Assembly (NCBI GenBank): GCA_965200645.1 | Contig: CBDAUN010000002.1 | Span: forward strand, 434,001 to 498,000 | Direction: 5' to 3' | Length of the DNA stretch: 64,000 nt | From: CBDAUN01 sp965200645 | Lineage (GTDB): Bacteria > Pseudomonadota > Gammaproteobacteria > Arenicellales > JAJDZL01 | Shown here: piece after piece, positions 1-8,238 of the stretch | How positions within the stretch are numbered: the first letter of the stretch is position 1 | Layout of the letters: every line of letters begins with the position of its first letter | Program-made: the position numbers and the translations under genes | The notes under the pieces: generated by a model | Told to the model about the DNA's origin: nothing | The model's input: the letters and a program-made list of their open reading frames with translations, nothing else | Database searches by the model: none

Positions 1-105
1 GATGCAAAGGAAAACGTCTATCCGATGATTGCTGCCGGAAGCGGGCATAACGAGATGCACTTGAACCCCAATGGTAGTAATCCTCTAGTACGGGAGCTCG
101 CTTAA
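1..105 (+). CDS. ilvB: acetolactate synthase large subunit, C-terminal end (partial)
   Basis: Only the last 34 codons are in the window. The frame reads through VYPMIAAGSGHNEMHL, the conserved C-terminal tail of the ThDP-dependent acetolactate synthase catalytic subunit, and stops at TAA 103-105. The enzyme condenses pyruvate with pyruvate or 2-oxobutyrate in valine, leucine and isoleucine synthesis. The stop codon abuts the GTG start of ilvN at 106 with no gap, so the two subunits are probably translationally coupled. The promoter and any ilv leader lie outside the window. Identity rests on this short tail plus the adjacent regulatory subunit gene. Confidence 0.85.
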   Translation, partial: DAKENVYPMIAAGSGHNEMHLNPNGSNPLVRELA

Positions 106-651
106 GTGGCTGACGACAGCAAGCCAAGCCGTCACATTATCTCGGTTCTTTTAGAAAACGAAGCTGGAGCGCTCGCTCGAGTCTCCGGTTTGTTTACTGC
201 ACGAAGTTACAACATAGAAACGTTGACGGTCGCTCCGACAGAAGACCCTACACTATCACGTATGACTATCGTTACTATAGGTACAAACCAAATAGTCGAA
301 CAAATCACCAAGCAGCTAAACAGGCTTGTAGATGTTTACAAGTTATTGGTATTAACTAACTGTGAAAAATATGTCGAACGAGAAGTTATGCTGGTCAAAG
401 TTATGGCGACCGGAGAAGGTTGTGCAAAAGTGATCGAACTCACCGGTATTTACAAAGGACGAATTATTGATGTTACGAACTCGCTGTATACCATTGAAGT
501 GACCGGTGCGGGAGAAAAACTCGTCGCTTTCGTAGAAGCACTGAAATTAGTTTCAAAGATTATCGAAGTCGTACGCTCCGGTGTTACTGGTATTGCTCGT
601 GGTGAAACGGCTTTAACTGTCGGAAAAGAAAGAGTTCAATCAACAAATTAG
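106..651 (+). CDS. ilvN: acetolactate synthase small (regulatory) subunit
   Basis: This 181-residue protein starts at GTG immediately after the ilvB stop. Residues about 10-85 form an ACT domain (IISVLLENEAGALARV, then SYNIETLTVAPTED), the valine-binding module that gives feedback control of the large subunit. The C-terminal half is the usual ALS_ss_C region. The length is typical of the IlvH-type subunit of about 160-180 residues. The gene lies between ilvB and ilvC in what looks like one operon, 14 bases before ilvC. I use ilvN for simplicity; by length and domain form ilvH would also fit. Confidence 0.95.
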   Translation: MADDSKPSRHIISVLLENEAGALARVSGLFTARSYNIETLTVAPTEDPTLSRMTIVTIGTNQIVEQITKQLNRLVDVYKLLVLTNCEKYVEREVMLVKVMATGEGCAKVIELTGIYKGRIIDVTNSLYTIEVTGAGEKLVAFVEALKLVSKIIEVVRSGVTGIARGETALTVGKERVQSTN

Positions 652-665
652 GGACAAAAAATAAC

Positions 666-1682
666 ATGAAGGTCTATTACGATAACGATGCAGATCAATC
701 GTTAATTCGCAGCAAAAAAGTTGCAATTATTGGCTTTGGGTCACAAGGTCACGCCCATGCAGGTAACCTGCAAGATAGTGGAGTGGACGTGGTGGTTGGG
801 CTTCGGGAAAGTTCTTCTTCTTTCGAAAAGGCTCAAAAAGCTGGCATTGCGGCTGCAAGTGTAGCTGATGCAGTGTCAGATGCAGACGTCGTGATGATTT
901 TAGTTCCGGATGAGCTCGCCTCTGACCTGTACAAAACTGAAATTAGTCCCAATTTAAAGCCTGGTGCAGCAATTGCATTTGCTCACGGATTCAATATTCA
1001 CTTTGGATTCGTAAACCCTGCGGATGATGTCGATACATTTATGGTAGCCCCCAAAGGTCCAGGACACCTGGTACGTTCCACTTATACCAACGGTGGTGGA
1101 GTTCCATGTCTGATCGCAATTCATCAAGACCCTTCTGGTGCTACGCGTGATATCGCTTTGGCTTATGCTTCGGCGATTGGTGGCGGTCGAGCCGGGATCA
1201 TTGAGACCACCTTTCGCGAAGAAACAGAAACTGATTTGTTTGGTGAGCAAACTATCTTGTGTGGTGGAGTTACGGCGTTAATTGAAGCTGGTTACGATAC
1301 ACTGGTGGAAGCAGGATACGCACCCGAAATGGCCTATTTTGAATGCCTTCACGAGTTGAAGTTAATTGTCGATCTAATCTACGAAGGTGGCATTCAGAAC
1401 ATGCGATACTCAGTTTCAAACACCGCGGAATTTGGCGACCTGACACGGGGTCCTCGTATTGTTGATGACAGGACACGAGAAGAAATGAAGCGCATACTCG
1501 GTGAAATTCAATCCGGCAAGTTTGCTAAGGAGTGGATGGATGAAAATGCGACAGGGTGTGAAAGATTCAATGGATTGCGCAGTAGTTCTGCCGGTAGGGG
1601 AATTGAAGAGGTTGGTTCTTCTCTTCGTGCAATGATGCCATGGATCGCTGCTGGTCGTCTTGTAGACCGCGATGTAAACTGA
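666..1682 (+). CDS. ilvC: ketol-acid reductoisomerase (class I, NADP+)
   Basis: The 338-residue length is that of the short class I enzyme. The N-terminal Rossmann motif GFGSQGHAHAGNLQDSG (about residues 23-39) binds NADPH. The Mg-binding and catalytic segment ETDLFGEQTILCGG is present, as is the C-terminal knotted helical domain. The enzyme isomerises and reduces acetolactate or acetohydroxybutyrate, the second common step to valine, leucine and isoleucine. It follows ilvN by 14 bases, and psd starts one base after its stop, so these genes are probably co-transcribed. The ribosome-binding site is weak (AGGGA about 10 bases upstream). Confidence 0.97.
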   Translation: MKVYYDNDADQSLIRSKKVAIIGFGSQGHAHAGNLQDSGVDVVVGLRESSSSFEKAQKAGIAAASVADAVSDADVVMILVPDELASDLYKTEISPNLKPGAAIAFAHGFNIHFGFVNPADDVDTFMVAPKGPGHLVRSTYTNGGGVPCLIAIHQDPSGATRDIALAYASAIGGGRAGIIETTFREETETDLFGEQTILCGGVTALIEAGYDTLVEAGYAPEMAYFECLHELKLIVDLIYEGGIQNMRYSVSNTAEFGDLTRGPRIVDDRTREEMKRILGEIQSGKFAKEWMDENATGCERFNGLRSSSAGRGIEEVGSSLRAMMPWIAAGRLVDRDVN

Positions 1683-1683
1683 T

Positions 1684-2313
1684 ATGACTTCTATCGCTCG
1701 CGAAGGTTTACCCTTCGTCGCGGTAACCCTCATTGTAGCCATAGGCGTGCATGCCTTCGCAGGATGGGCATGGGCGGTTCCACTATGGCTAGTAGCCTTA
1801 TTTGTTATTCAGTTCTTTCGCGAGCCTCATCGTGAAATTCAGTCTATAGAGGGTGGAATTGTCTCGCCCGCTGATGGAAAGGTAGTTTCTGTTTCTAGAA
1901 TGACCAATCCATACGACCAACAACCTTGCGTGCGTATTGCCATCTTTTTGAATGTGTTCAATGTCCATTCAAATCGTATTCCCGTAGCGGGAGTAATTAC
2001 CAAGCGCGAATATCACTCCGGCAAGTTCTTTAACGCTGCAATAGACAAGGCATCTGCAGAAAATGAACGAAATTTAATCGTAATTCAAACTGAAGACTCC
2101 CAGAATGTGACTTGTGTTCAAATTGCTGGACTAATTGCAAGACGAATATTGTGCTACGTGGGTGAGGGCGACACCGTTTTAAGGGGACATCGTTATGGAT
2201 TTATTCGATTCGGGTCGAGGGTCGAATTGTTTGTCCCCGAAAATTGCCAAATTAGTGTCGGTGTAGGAGATAAGGTCAAGGGCGGTTCAGATCTGATTGG
2301 GATATTGAAGTAG
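1684..2313 (+). CDS. psd: phosphatidylserine decarboxylase proenzyme (short form)
   Basis: This 209-residue protein is a short Psd of the type found beside pssA. It has an N-terminal membrane segment (about residues 10-45), the SPADGKVVSV motif, and a Gly-Ser self-cleavage site in RFGSRVELFVP near the C-terminus. Family knowledge says cleavage at that Ser makes the pyruvoyl prosthetic group. The enzyme decarboxylates phosphatidylserine to phosphatidylethanolamine at the inner membrane. Its start is one base after the ilvC stop, suggesting coupling to the amino acid operon. The next gene, pssA, makes its substrate. Confidence 0.95.
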   Translation: MTSIAREGLPFVAVTLIVAIGVHAFAGWAWAVPLWLVALFVIQFFREPHREIQSIEGGIVSPADGKVVSVSRMTNPYDQQPCVRIAIFLNVFNVHSNRIPVAGVITKREYHSGKFFNAAIDKASAENERNLIVIQTEDSQNVTCVQIAGLIARRILCYVGEGDTVLRGHRYGFIRFGSRVELFVPENCQISVGVGDKVKGGSDLIGILK

Positions 2314-2473
2314 CCTCCCTTCAAAGTATTCCCAATTAAGTCTTCTCTCAAGTGATGGCCAAAAACATTGGTTAGTTTGCATAAATTTGTATTAATTTAA
2401 GAACTTACAGATAATCGTAATCTCAGTGTTTGCAACGAACACTGTCGATATTAACTAAGTAAGTTACCGGAAA

Positions 2474-3256
2474 TTGAAGAATTTAAGCGTAAAAAAGGAT
2501 AGTTCCAGACGACGCGGTATTTACATACTGCCGAATTTGCTGACGACAGGAGCGTTGTTTTTCGGATTCTATTCGATTATCCAAGCCACCTACGGTAAAT
2601 TCGAAATTGCGGCCGTTGCAATATTGATTGCGTTAATTCTTGATGGTCTGGATGGCAGAGTAGCCCGACTGACCAATACGACGAGCGATTTCGGTAAGGA
2701 ATACGATAGCTTGTCCGATGTAGTATGTTTTGGACTTGCACCGGCCTTGGTGATTTTTGATTGGTCAATTCACGGCCTTGGCAAAATTGGTTGGCTGTGT
2801 GCCTTTTTGTATGTTGCTGCGACAGCATTACGGCTGGCTCGTTTCAATACCATTGTCGTGGAACCCGGATACTTCCAAGGATTGCCTTGTCCGCCAGGAG
2901 CGGCTTTGGTTGTGACTTGGATGTGGGTAATGCACGATGGTGGGTTGCGTGACGTTGAGTTCATGGCCATAGCTACAGCAGTTGTGATGACCTGTGTTGC
3001 ATTAGGGATGGTCAGCGGTATCCCTTATCCCAGTTTCAAAGAACTTGATCTCAAGGGAAAGATTCCGTTTGTAGCAGCGATTGCCATGGTACTGGTAATT
3101 GTGCTGATTTCCTTTGACCCACCGCGTGTGATTTTTGTGGCTGCGTTGTCCTATGCCTTGTCTGGTCCGGTAGTCTGGGTGATGAGAAAAGGGAAAAAGT
3201 CTTATGATAACGACGAAACTGAAGCTAAACCAGACTCTGAAACAGAAGACAGTTAG
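2474..3256 (+). CDS. pssA: CDP-diacylglycerol--serine O-phosphatidyltransferase
   Basis: This 260-residue polytopic membrane protein has the CDP-alcohol phosphatidyltransferase signature DGx2ARx8Gx3Dx3D, seen from DGLDGRVARL through the two following Asp residues. The opening RRGIYILPNLLTTGALFFG is typical of bacterial class II PssA. It joins serine to CDP-diacylglycerol, giving phosphatidylserine for Psd. The best start is TTG at 2474, because the conserved N-terminus begins within a few residues of it. A 160-base gap separates it from psd, and I see no strong promoter there. The C-terminal 20 residues are a charged, cytosolic tail. Confidence 0.93.
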   Translation: MKNLSVKKDSSRRRGIYILPNLLTTGALFFGFYSIIQATYGKFEIAAVAILIALILDGLDGRVARLTNTTSDFGKEYDSLSDVVCFGLAPALVIFDWSIHGLGKIGWLCAFLYVAATALRLARFNTIVVEPGYFQGLPCPPGAALVVTWMWVMHDGGLRDVEFMAIATAVVMTCVALGMVSGIPYPSFKELDLKGKIPFVAAIAMVLVIVLISFDPPRVIFVAALSYALSGPVVWVMRKGKKSYDNDETEAKPDSETEDS

Positions 3257-3317
3257 ATTAGATTACGAGTTGTAAAATCAGGCCCGATGGTAGATTTGAA
3301 TGACTTGACATAGGAAA

Positions 3318-3332
3318 AGTATGGGCCATACT
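3318..3332. repeat. short perfect inverted repeat between convergent genes
   Basis: Two 7-base arms (AGTATGG and CCATACT) flank one base between the ends of pssA and the minus-strand nuclease-like gene. There is no T tract on either side, so it is not a convincing terminator. It could be chance or a weak bidirectional 3'-end structure. Confidence 0.3.
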
Positions 3333-3359
3333 CAGGAGATCTACCACGTTTTGTTGATG

Positions 3360-4727
3360 CTACGTATCAAGTGCGTCAGTATCTGCATCCTCTGATATTG
3401 CGCCGCGAGACACATCATCAGGTTCAGCATTCTCAGAAGATATAGTAGGAGCTGATTTTTTCCAAGCAACCAATTTAGATCCGTACAGCGCATAGAAAGC
3501 GGGTACAAGTTTTTCAAGATCATCAATGAAGTTAGTTTGTTGAACAAAACGAGCCCCTAAATGTTTAGAGTAAAAAAGGTCAAAACTGACCGGAGTTACA
3601 TTGCTGGGATGATTTACCGCAATACTCAAATCTCGCCTAAGATCGGCCACAAGATATTGAGTGGTCTCGCTTCTCCTTTGCCAGTGAACTCGAATATATA
3701 GGTTAGACAGGTCGTCGTGCTTGATTTGCCGGAGCAGCCAGTTAATTCTAGCGCCTGTTGTCTTTTTGTCTTCCGGCGCTCTTAAACTCATACCGACGTC
3801 GATACATCGGCGTGTTAAATCAGCTACCACTTCGAGTGGTGCGGCAGCATCCGGTATGTCCAATAACACCCGAAGTTGCCTCTCCCGTTGCAAATATGAC
3901 AACTCAAACTTTACTCGTTGACTAAGATCTTTAACATGCTTGCGAGGCAATTTAACCATCACGCCTGTTTCAGTTAAGCGGCTAAAGATTAGAGAAAGAT
4001 CACGAGTCTCCTGATGCCATGCGTGAATTACTTCCACTGCTTCAGTTGACTTCTGACGAATATCGCCACCGCTGGAAATTAAGCGATTCAAGTCAGTCCA
4101 CTCCCTGGGCATTCTTGTAAAACCGCGTACTCCAGCACTTTCGTGCGCTAAAAATCGGCGCAGTTCGTTGAGTAGTAGTCTTTGGTCAGGACTAACTAAA
4201 TCAGCTTGATGGAATAGAAGTTCAACTTCGGTAAGGATGTACATCCAGGACCAATGTATAACTGGAATTCGTGATCGGCTTTTTCTAACGCATTCTAGAG
4301 GGTGAACACTTGGAGCAGTTGCGAATTGATTCGAGATTGTTATTACGTAGTCAACACCATTTTCCTTAGCTAGCACACGGTATCTCTCGACTTGCTCAGA
4401 ATCGAGATCGGAGTTTCCAACTTTCGCTTCAACAAAAGCCTTCCACACCCTTTTCCCAACTGTCAAAACAATAAGACCATCGGGTCTCTCTTTCATGTCG
4501 TTTGCTAAATTTGTTGGCACTATTTCTGTGTATGCATCGACTTTGGCTCTAATTCCAACTTTCTGACCAGCACTTGCGAGTAACACACGCCCGAGTTCAT
4601 AAATTCTTGAAATGCAGGCCAAAGTGACGCATGTGGTTCGTCCCTCTTTAGATGTGTTCGATAAAACGGGAAAGAGTCTTGCAATTTCACCTTGTGACAA
4701 ATACTCAGGAAGATTTGAGGTAGACAT
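3360..4727 (-). CDS. orphan PD-(D/E)XK nuclease-like protein
   Basis: I do not recognise this 455-residue protein as a named family. Its N-terminal 130 residues match the PD-(D/E)XK fold motif order: a Glu in a helix (YELGRVL, near E44), RPDG with D83, a strand ending in VEAK with E100 and K102, then EQVERY with Q112. This arrangement is typical of restriction-endonuclease-like enzymes. The rest (about residues 200-400) is helical and basic, perhaps a DNA- or RNA-binding part, and the tail of about 30 residues is acidic and likely disordered. No methyltransferase, helicase or known defence partner is adjacent. It stands alone on the minus strand inside a housekeeping region, which suggests insertion. 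Nuclease activity is inference. Confidence 0.6.
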   Translation of the reverse strand: MSTSNLPEYLSQGEIARLFPVLSNTSKEGRTTCVTLACISRIYELGRVLLASAGQKVGIRAKVDAYTEIVPTNLANDMKERPDGLIVLTVGKRVWKAFVEAKVGNSDLDSEQVERYRVLAKENGVDYVITISNQFATAPSVHPLECVRKSRSRIPVIHWSWMYILTEVELLFHQADLVSPDQRLLLNELRRFLAHESAGVRGFTRMPREWTDLNRLISSGGDIRQKSTEAVEVIHAWHQETRDLSLIFSRLTETGVMVKLPRKHVKDLSQRVKFELSYLQRERQLRVLLDIPDAAAPLEVVADLTRRCIDVGMSLRAPEDKKTTGARINWLLRQIKHDDLSNLYIRVHWQRRSETTQYLVADLRRDLSIAVNHPSNVTPVSFDLFYSKHLGARFVQQTNFIDDLEKLVPAFYALYGSKLVAWKKSAPTISSENAEPDDVSRGAISEDADTDALDT

Positions 4728-4877
4728 AGACCACCAATTGGTTCATTTGAATTTAATTGGGATACAAAATTTAGTATACCAGTTAAGAAAACGTAGCTGG
4801 ATTGCGCCCTTTGGCTCAGCGGTATGAATGAACAGAAAAAGTTGACACGTATGGGGGAGGGGGAAGGGTTGTTTAAA

Positions 4878-4917
4878 AAATGAAAGAAGGCGAATGGGAA
4901 CTCCCATTCGTCTTTTC
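4878..4917 (-). terminator. rho-independent terminator downstream of glnN
   Basis: A perfect 9-base inverted repeat (4891-4899 with 4902-4910) extends outwards through further A-T and G-T pairs. Read on the minus strand it is followed by CATTTTTT. It lies about 70 bases past the glnN stop, which fits a terminator for that gene. Confidence 0.8.
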
Positions 4918-4985
4918 CACTTCTTTAAGAAACAACTTAGATGAATTTGAAATTAATTTTTTGCTAAAAATTGCTTATTGATCAA

Positions 4986-7079
4986 TTATTGATGATCGTG
5001 AAGTATCTCTGAGTAAGATGCGTAGGGCCATAAGTTGTGGTCTACCAGCACCTCAAGTCGATCTGCAGATTCTCTAGCTGCTGCCATTAGTGGCTTGATT
5101 GTTTCCTGTGCATAATGGGCAGATTCACTCGGATCGCTGTCTGGAAAATTGTCACATCCATAACCAAGCGCGTCAGTCTGATCAAGTAATTTCTGAACTA
5201 AAGATCGTTTTTCGTCAAAGAACCTCGAAGTAAAACCTGAATTACTGTCACGACTAACATCCTCAATACATGCTGGAATTACGCCAGTACGTAACATATT
5301 CAGCATTGCCCTTGCTTCCATACCAACGTCTGTAGCGAAAGCTTCCTGTAACACTACCTGCCTGGCTATAACTTCTTGTTCATTAAGAATATTTAGATCA
5401 CCAAACAACCTGGTGTTCTTTTCAGAGGAGAGCTCATCATAGGCATCAGGACTACTTTTTAGGTGAAACAACCCTGACTTTTCAGCAAATTCGTATAGCT
5501 CATCAGAGTAACCATTGCCACTAAACAATGCGCCTTCGTTATCCCTGATTGTTTGTCGAATGACATCGTCAACAGCCTTACCAGACTCGATTTCGTCACA
5601 CAAAAATTTGAGACTATCGGCCATAGCAGTGTTTAACATCGCCAAGGGAAGGGCGATATGTTGATTTCCACCAACAGCACGAAATTCAAATCGGTTGCTA
5701 CACCAGGGAAATGGGGCGGTACGGTTGCGATCTTCCAAGTTTGCCTTAATATCTGAAACCGGTGCAATGACTTCTACCGTCCGATCTTGCATCCCATAAC
5801 CACTAACTTCTCCACCATGAGCATACTTTTTGAAGTGCTCTTCGAAAATCTTACCAAGGCATAAAGTGATTATGGCTGGAGGTGCCTCCTGAGCACCTAA
5901 ACGGTGATCGTTTCCTGCAGTCGAAACTCCAACTCGCAAAAGATCGCCATGAAGATTGACGCCTCTCAACAAGGCGGCCACAAAAGCAAAGAGCCGGCGA
6001 TTTTCTTCATCATTTTTACCGACAGTAAATAAGTTCGCACCGGTATCTGTGTTCAATCCCCAGTTATTGTGTTTACCGGTTCCATTAATTCCCGCAAATG
6101 GCTTTTCGTGGTACAGAATTGCGAAGTTATGTTCAAATGCAATATTCCGCATAACATCCATAGCCAAAACATTGGTATCGGCTGCATGGTTGGCAATGGA
6201 GAAGACCGGCGAAATTTCATATTGTGCTGGAGCAACTTCGTTGTGGGTGCAGTGAATCGAAATTCCCAGTTCCCACAACTGCTCTCTGCATTCGGCTACA
6301 AATTTATTTACCCTGGGTTCCATATGAGAAAAGTAGTTTTCCGACTGCTCCTGTCCGCGTAACGGAGGTGAACCTAGCAGAGTACGACCTGTGGCCACCA
6401 AGTCAGGTCGTGCTAGGTAATGTTCTCGATCGATAATAAAGAATTCCTGCTCCCACCCTACGTTGCACACTACCTCCATAGTTTTTGTATCGCCGAGATG
6501 CGTAAGCAATCGAACACTGTATTCATTCACTGCCATTGACGAACGTAACAATGGGGTTTTCTGATCAAGAGCCTCACCGTTCCAACTTACAAATGCAGAA
6601 GGAATGTACAGCGTTTGACGATAAACAAACGGTGGGGATCCGGTATCCCACCCGATATAGGCAGCCGCCTCATGGGTATCACGCAGGCCACCATTTGGAA
6701 ATGATGAACCATCAGTCTCTGTCTGAAAAAGTTCGGAACCAGACAAATTAATAATCAATTTGTTTGTGTCGAAGTCAACATTGACAAAGGTTTCAAGTTT
6801 TTCGCCGTGATATGGACCTCGCATGGGTGAGAACCAATGCGAATATCCTATACAGCCCTTGGACAAAGCCCAATCACGAATCGAAGCTGCCAACTCGTTG
6901 GCAGCTGCCTTTTCCATTGGTACACCAGTTGCTCGACATCTTGCAAATGCGTAGTAAATATCAGGAACAACAATCTTCTTCAAAATAGCATCATCTAGAA
7001 CATGGTGATTAATTTTTCCCAGTGCATCAGGCAACGATGCAGCTTGTGTCGGTGCGTCGTGAGTTTGAATTGCTTTCAT
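4986..7079 (-). CDS. glnN: glutamine synthetase type III (GSIII)
   Basis: At 697 residues this is the large GSIII form, not the roughly 470-residue GSI. Diagnostic GSIII segments include an early ATGVPMEKAAANELAASI, HGEKLETFVNVDF, GWEQEFFIID, the nucleotide and metal site HCTHNEVAPAQYEISP, HEKPFAGINGTGKHNNWGL and NRTAPFPWCSNRFEFRAVG. It joins ammonia and glutamate with ATP to make glutamine in the cytosol. It is monocistronic, with its own promoter and a palindrome upstream and a terminator downstream. GSIII is best known from Bacteroidetes, cyanobacteria and some proteobacteria, so horizontal transfer is possible. No adenylylation site is expected in this type. Confidence 0.93.
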   Translation of the reverse strand: MKAIQTHDAPTQAASLPDALGKINHHVLDDAILKKIVVPDIYYAFARCRATGVPMEKAAANELAASIRDWALSKGCIGYSHWFSPMRGPYHGEKLETFVNVDFDTNKLIINLSGSELFQTETDGSSFPNGGLRDTHEAAAYIGWDTGSPPFVYRQTLYIPSAFVSWNGEALDQKTPLLRSSMAVNEYSVRLLTHLGDTKTMEVVCNVGWEQEFFIIDREHYLARPDLVATGRTLLGSPPLRGQEQSENYFSHMEPRVNKFVAECREQLWELGISIHCTHNEVAPAQYEISPVFSIANHAADTNVLAMDVMRNIAFEHNFAILYHEKPFAGINGTGKHNNWGLNTDTGANLFTVGKNDEENRRLFAFVAALLRGVNLHGDLLRVGVSTAGNDHRLGAQEAPPAIITLCLGKIFEEHFKKYAHGGEVSGYGMQDRTVEVIAPVSDIKANLEDRNRTAPFPWCSNRFEFRAVGGNQHIALPLAMLNTAMADSLKFLCDEIESGKAVDDVIRQTIRDNEGALFSGNGYSDELYEFAEKSGLFHLKSSPDAYDELSSEKNTRLFGDLNILNEQEVIARQVVLQEAFATDVGMEARAMLNMLRTGVIPACIEDVSRDSNSGFTSRFFDEKRSLVQKLLDQTDALGYGCDNFPDSDPSESAHYAQETIKPLMAAARESADRLEVLVDHNLWPYASYSEILHDHQ

Positions 7080-7118
7080 GTTTAATCCCTCGTAAGTTAG
7101 ATACCCTTGAATTTCAGT

Positions 7119-7147
7119 GTATCAATCGAAGTCTAGTATTCTTTCAA
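7119..7147 (-). promoter_or_regulatory. candidate sigma-70 promoter of glnN
   Basis: On the minus strand TTGAAA (7142-7147) and TGATAC (7119-7124) are separated by exactly 17 bases and point at glnN, leaving a 5' UTR of about 30-40 bases. The match is by eye only. No sigma-54 style -24/-12 element was seen. Confidence 0.5.
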
Positions 7148-7157
7148 GATTGCTAAG

Positions 7158-7176
7158 TGACAAAATAATTTTGTCA
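7158..7176. promoter_or_regulatory. 19-base palindrome upstream of glnN promoter
   Basis: TGACAAAAT and ATTTTGTCA are perfect 9-base arms around a single A. The centre lies about 55 bases upstream of the predicted glnN start of transcription, just outside the -35 element. That position suits an activator site. The cognate regulator is unknown. Confidence 0.5.
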
Positions 7177-7367
7177 TGGAATTGTTCTTGTGTGGTTTTG
7201 TATAAGGACATCCCTTCAGTTGGATGTTGCAAGAAATATCACAACTAAGTTTTGGGGTATTGCGTCAAACAAAGCGTTTGCCTTTAGTGCATCGAAGTTG
7301 ATTTGCAGCGAACGTCTCACCTATGTAACTGAGGGTTGTTTTATACCCAATTTGACAGATGAGCCTC

Positions 7368-7853
7368 CTACTCCAATCTGGAACTGGCAATATACATACC
7401 GAATGCTTCGCACCATACTGTGACATTATCTAGCACATTGGGCTCAACATCATCAGGCAGTGTAAAACTAAGCGGGCCAGAAAACTGTTTGACCCTACCC
7501 ACCTCGATTGCCTTATCCTTTAACTGAAGAAAATCTTCCTTAGTGTCCGCAAATTTGGTGGTCAAATAAACTCTATAGTCCGGTCCTGGTGCCAGCTCGA
7601 CATTTTCTTCAAAAATTAATTTTCCTTCGGTGACTCTAAGATCACCTTCTCCCCAGTGCAGTGCGTCCGAACCAGGACTGTCTCGATCAAACATCCCCAC
7701 CAAGTCGCCTTCGGTGGCAGCTGCAACCTCTACAGGTTCCTTGTCGCGATTTTGGTATTCAACAATGACTGGCAACAAGTAAATTCCAATTCCAATTCCA
7801 GCCCCACCGCCGAGGATTCCGCCGATCAAAATGCCAATGATTAGAGTTTTCAT
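7368..7853 (-). CDS. membrane-anchored DM13-domain protein
   Basis: This 161-residue protein has a glycine-rich hydrophobic N-terminus (about residues 4-30) that acts as a signal anchor. A single DM13-like domain follows: ALHWGEGDLRV, then LAPGPDYRVYLTT, then VTVWCEAFGMYIASS. DM13 domains are proposed to be redox or electron-transfer modules related to DOMON domains. The domain would face the periplasm. The gene is alone, with about 290 bases between its end and the glnN start. The substrate and partner are unknown, and the domain call rests on these motifs. Confidence 0.7.
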   Translation of the reverse strand: MKTLIIGILIGGILGGGAGIGIGIYLLPVIVEYQNRDKEPVEVAAATEGDLVGMFDRDSPGSDALHWGEGDLRVTEGKLIFEENVELAPGPDYRVYLTTKFADTKEDFLQLKDKAIEVGRVKQFSGPLSFTLPDDVEPNVLDNVTVWCEAFGMYIASSRLE

Positions 7854-8061
7854 GATGAAAAGTTATGCCCTAAAGATCATATCTTCTAAGTTACATTGAA
7901 GGCTGCTGTGAAATCCTGAAAAGTGACATTTATCATAAATCTATTTGCAATATTTTAGTTTATCTAATGACTGTGGACAATCAAATTCATTTCTGAGTCA
8001 AGTAAATGCAGGTTGAAAAAAATGGAATGTGAGATTGTGTTCGTGATATAAAGCACTTTCT

Positions 8062-8127
8062 ATGAAGGTAAAGGCAATCAACATCACTCTGACTTCCGGC
8101 TTCCTATCTCTGCTGCTGCGCCGCTAG
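8062..8127 (+). CDS. leuL: leu operon leader peptide
   Basis: This 21-codon ORF starts at ATG and ends in SGFLSLLLRR-stop. Five of its last twelve codons are Leu (CTG, CTA, then CTG CTG CTG). It lies 112 bases before leuA, and its stop codon is inside the stem-loop of a terminator. This is the classic layout for ribosome-mediated attenuation: with leucyl-tRNA scarce the ribosome stalls on the Leu codons and an alternative structure should prevent termination. It is too short for ordinary gene finding. The peptide itself needs no function. Confidence 0.85.
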   Translation: MKVKAINITLTSGFLSLLLRR

Positions 8128-8144
8128 GGCGCGATTCTTTTTTT
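8118..8144 (+). terminator. leuA attenuator terminator
   Basis: GCGCC (8118-8122) pairs with GGCGC (8128-8132) around a 5-base loop that holds most of the leader stop codon, and seven T follow at 8138-8144. Overlap with the end of the leader ORF fits a translation-coupled attenuator controlling leuA. Confidence 0.8.
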
Positions 8145-8238
8145 CCAAAAAACTTTCATAATTTCGTAAATCCTAAATTAGATTTACGAGGTCCCTTTTA
8201 TTTGCCACAGTCAACTGTAGGAGTTGATGGAGTAAGTT

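Noticed and set aside
4807..4830. GCGCCCTTTGGCTCAGCGGT, resembling part of a tRNA D-arm
   Set aside because: No acceptor or T-arm partner is found in the surrounding 90 bases.
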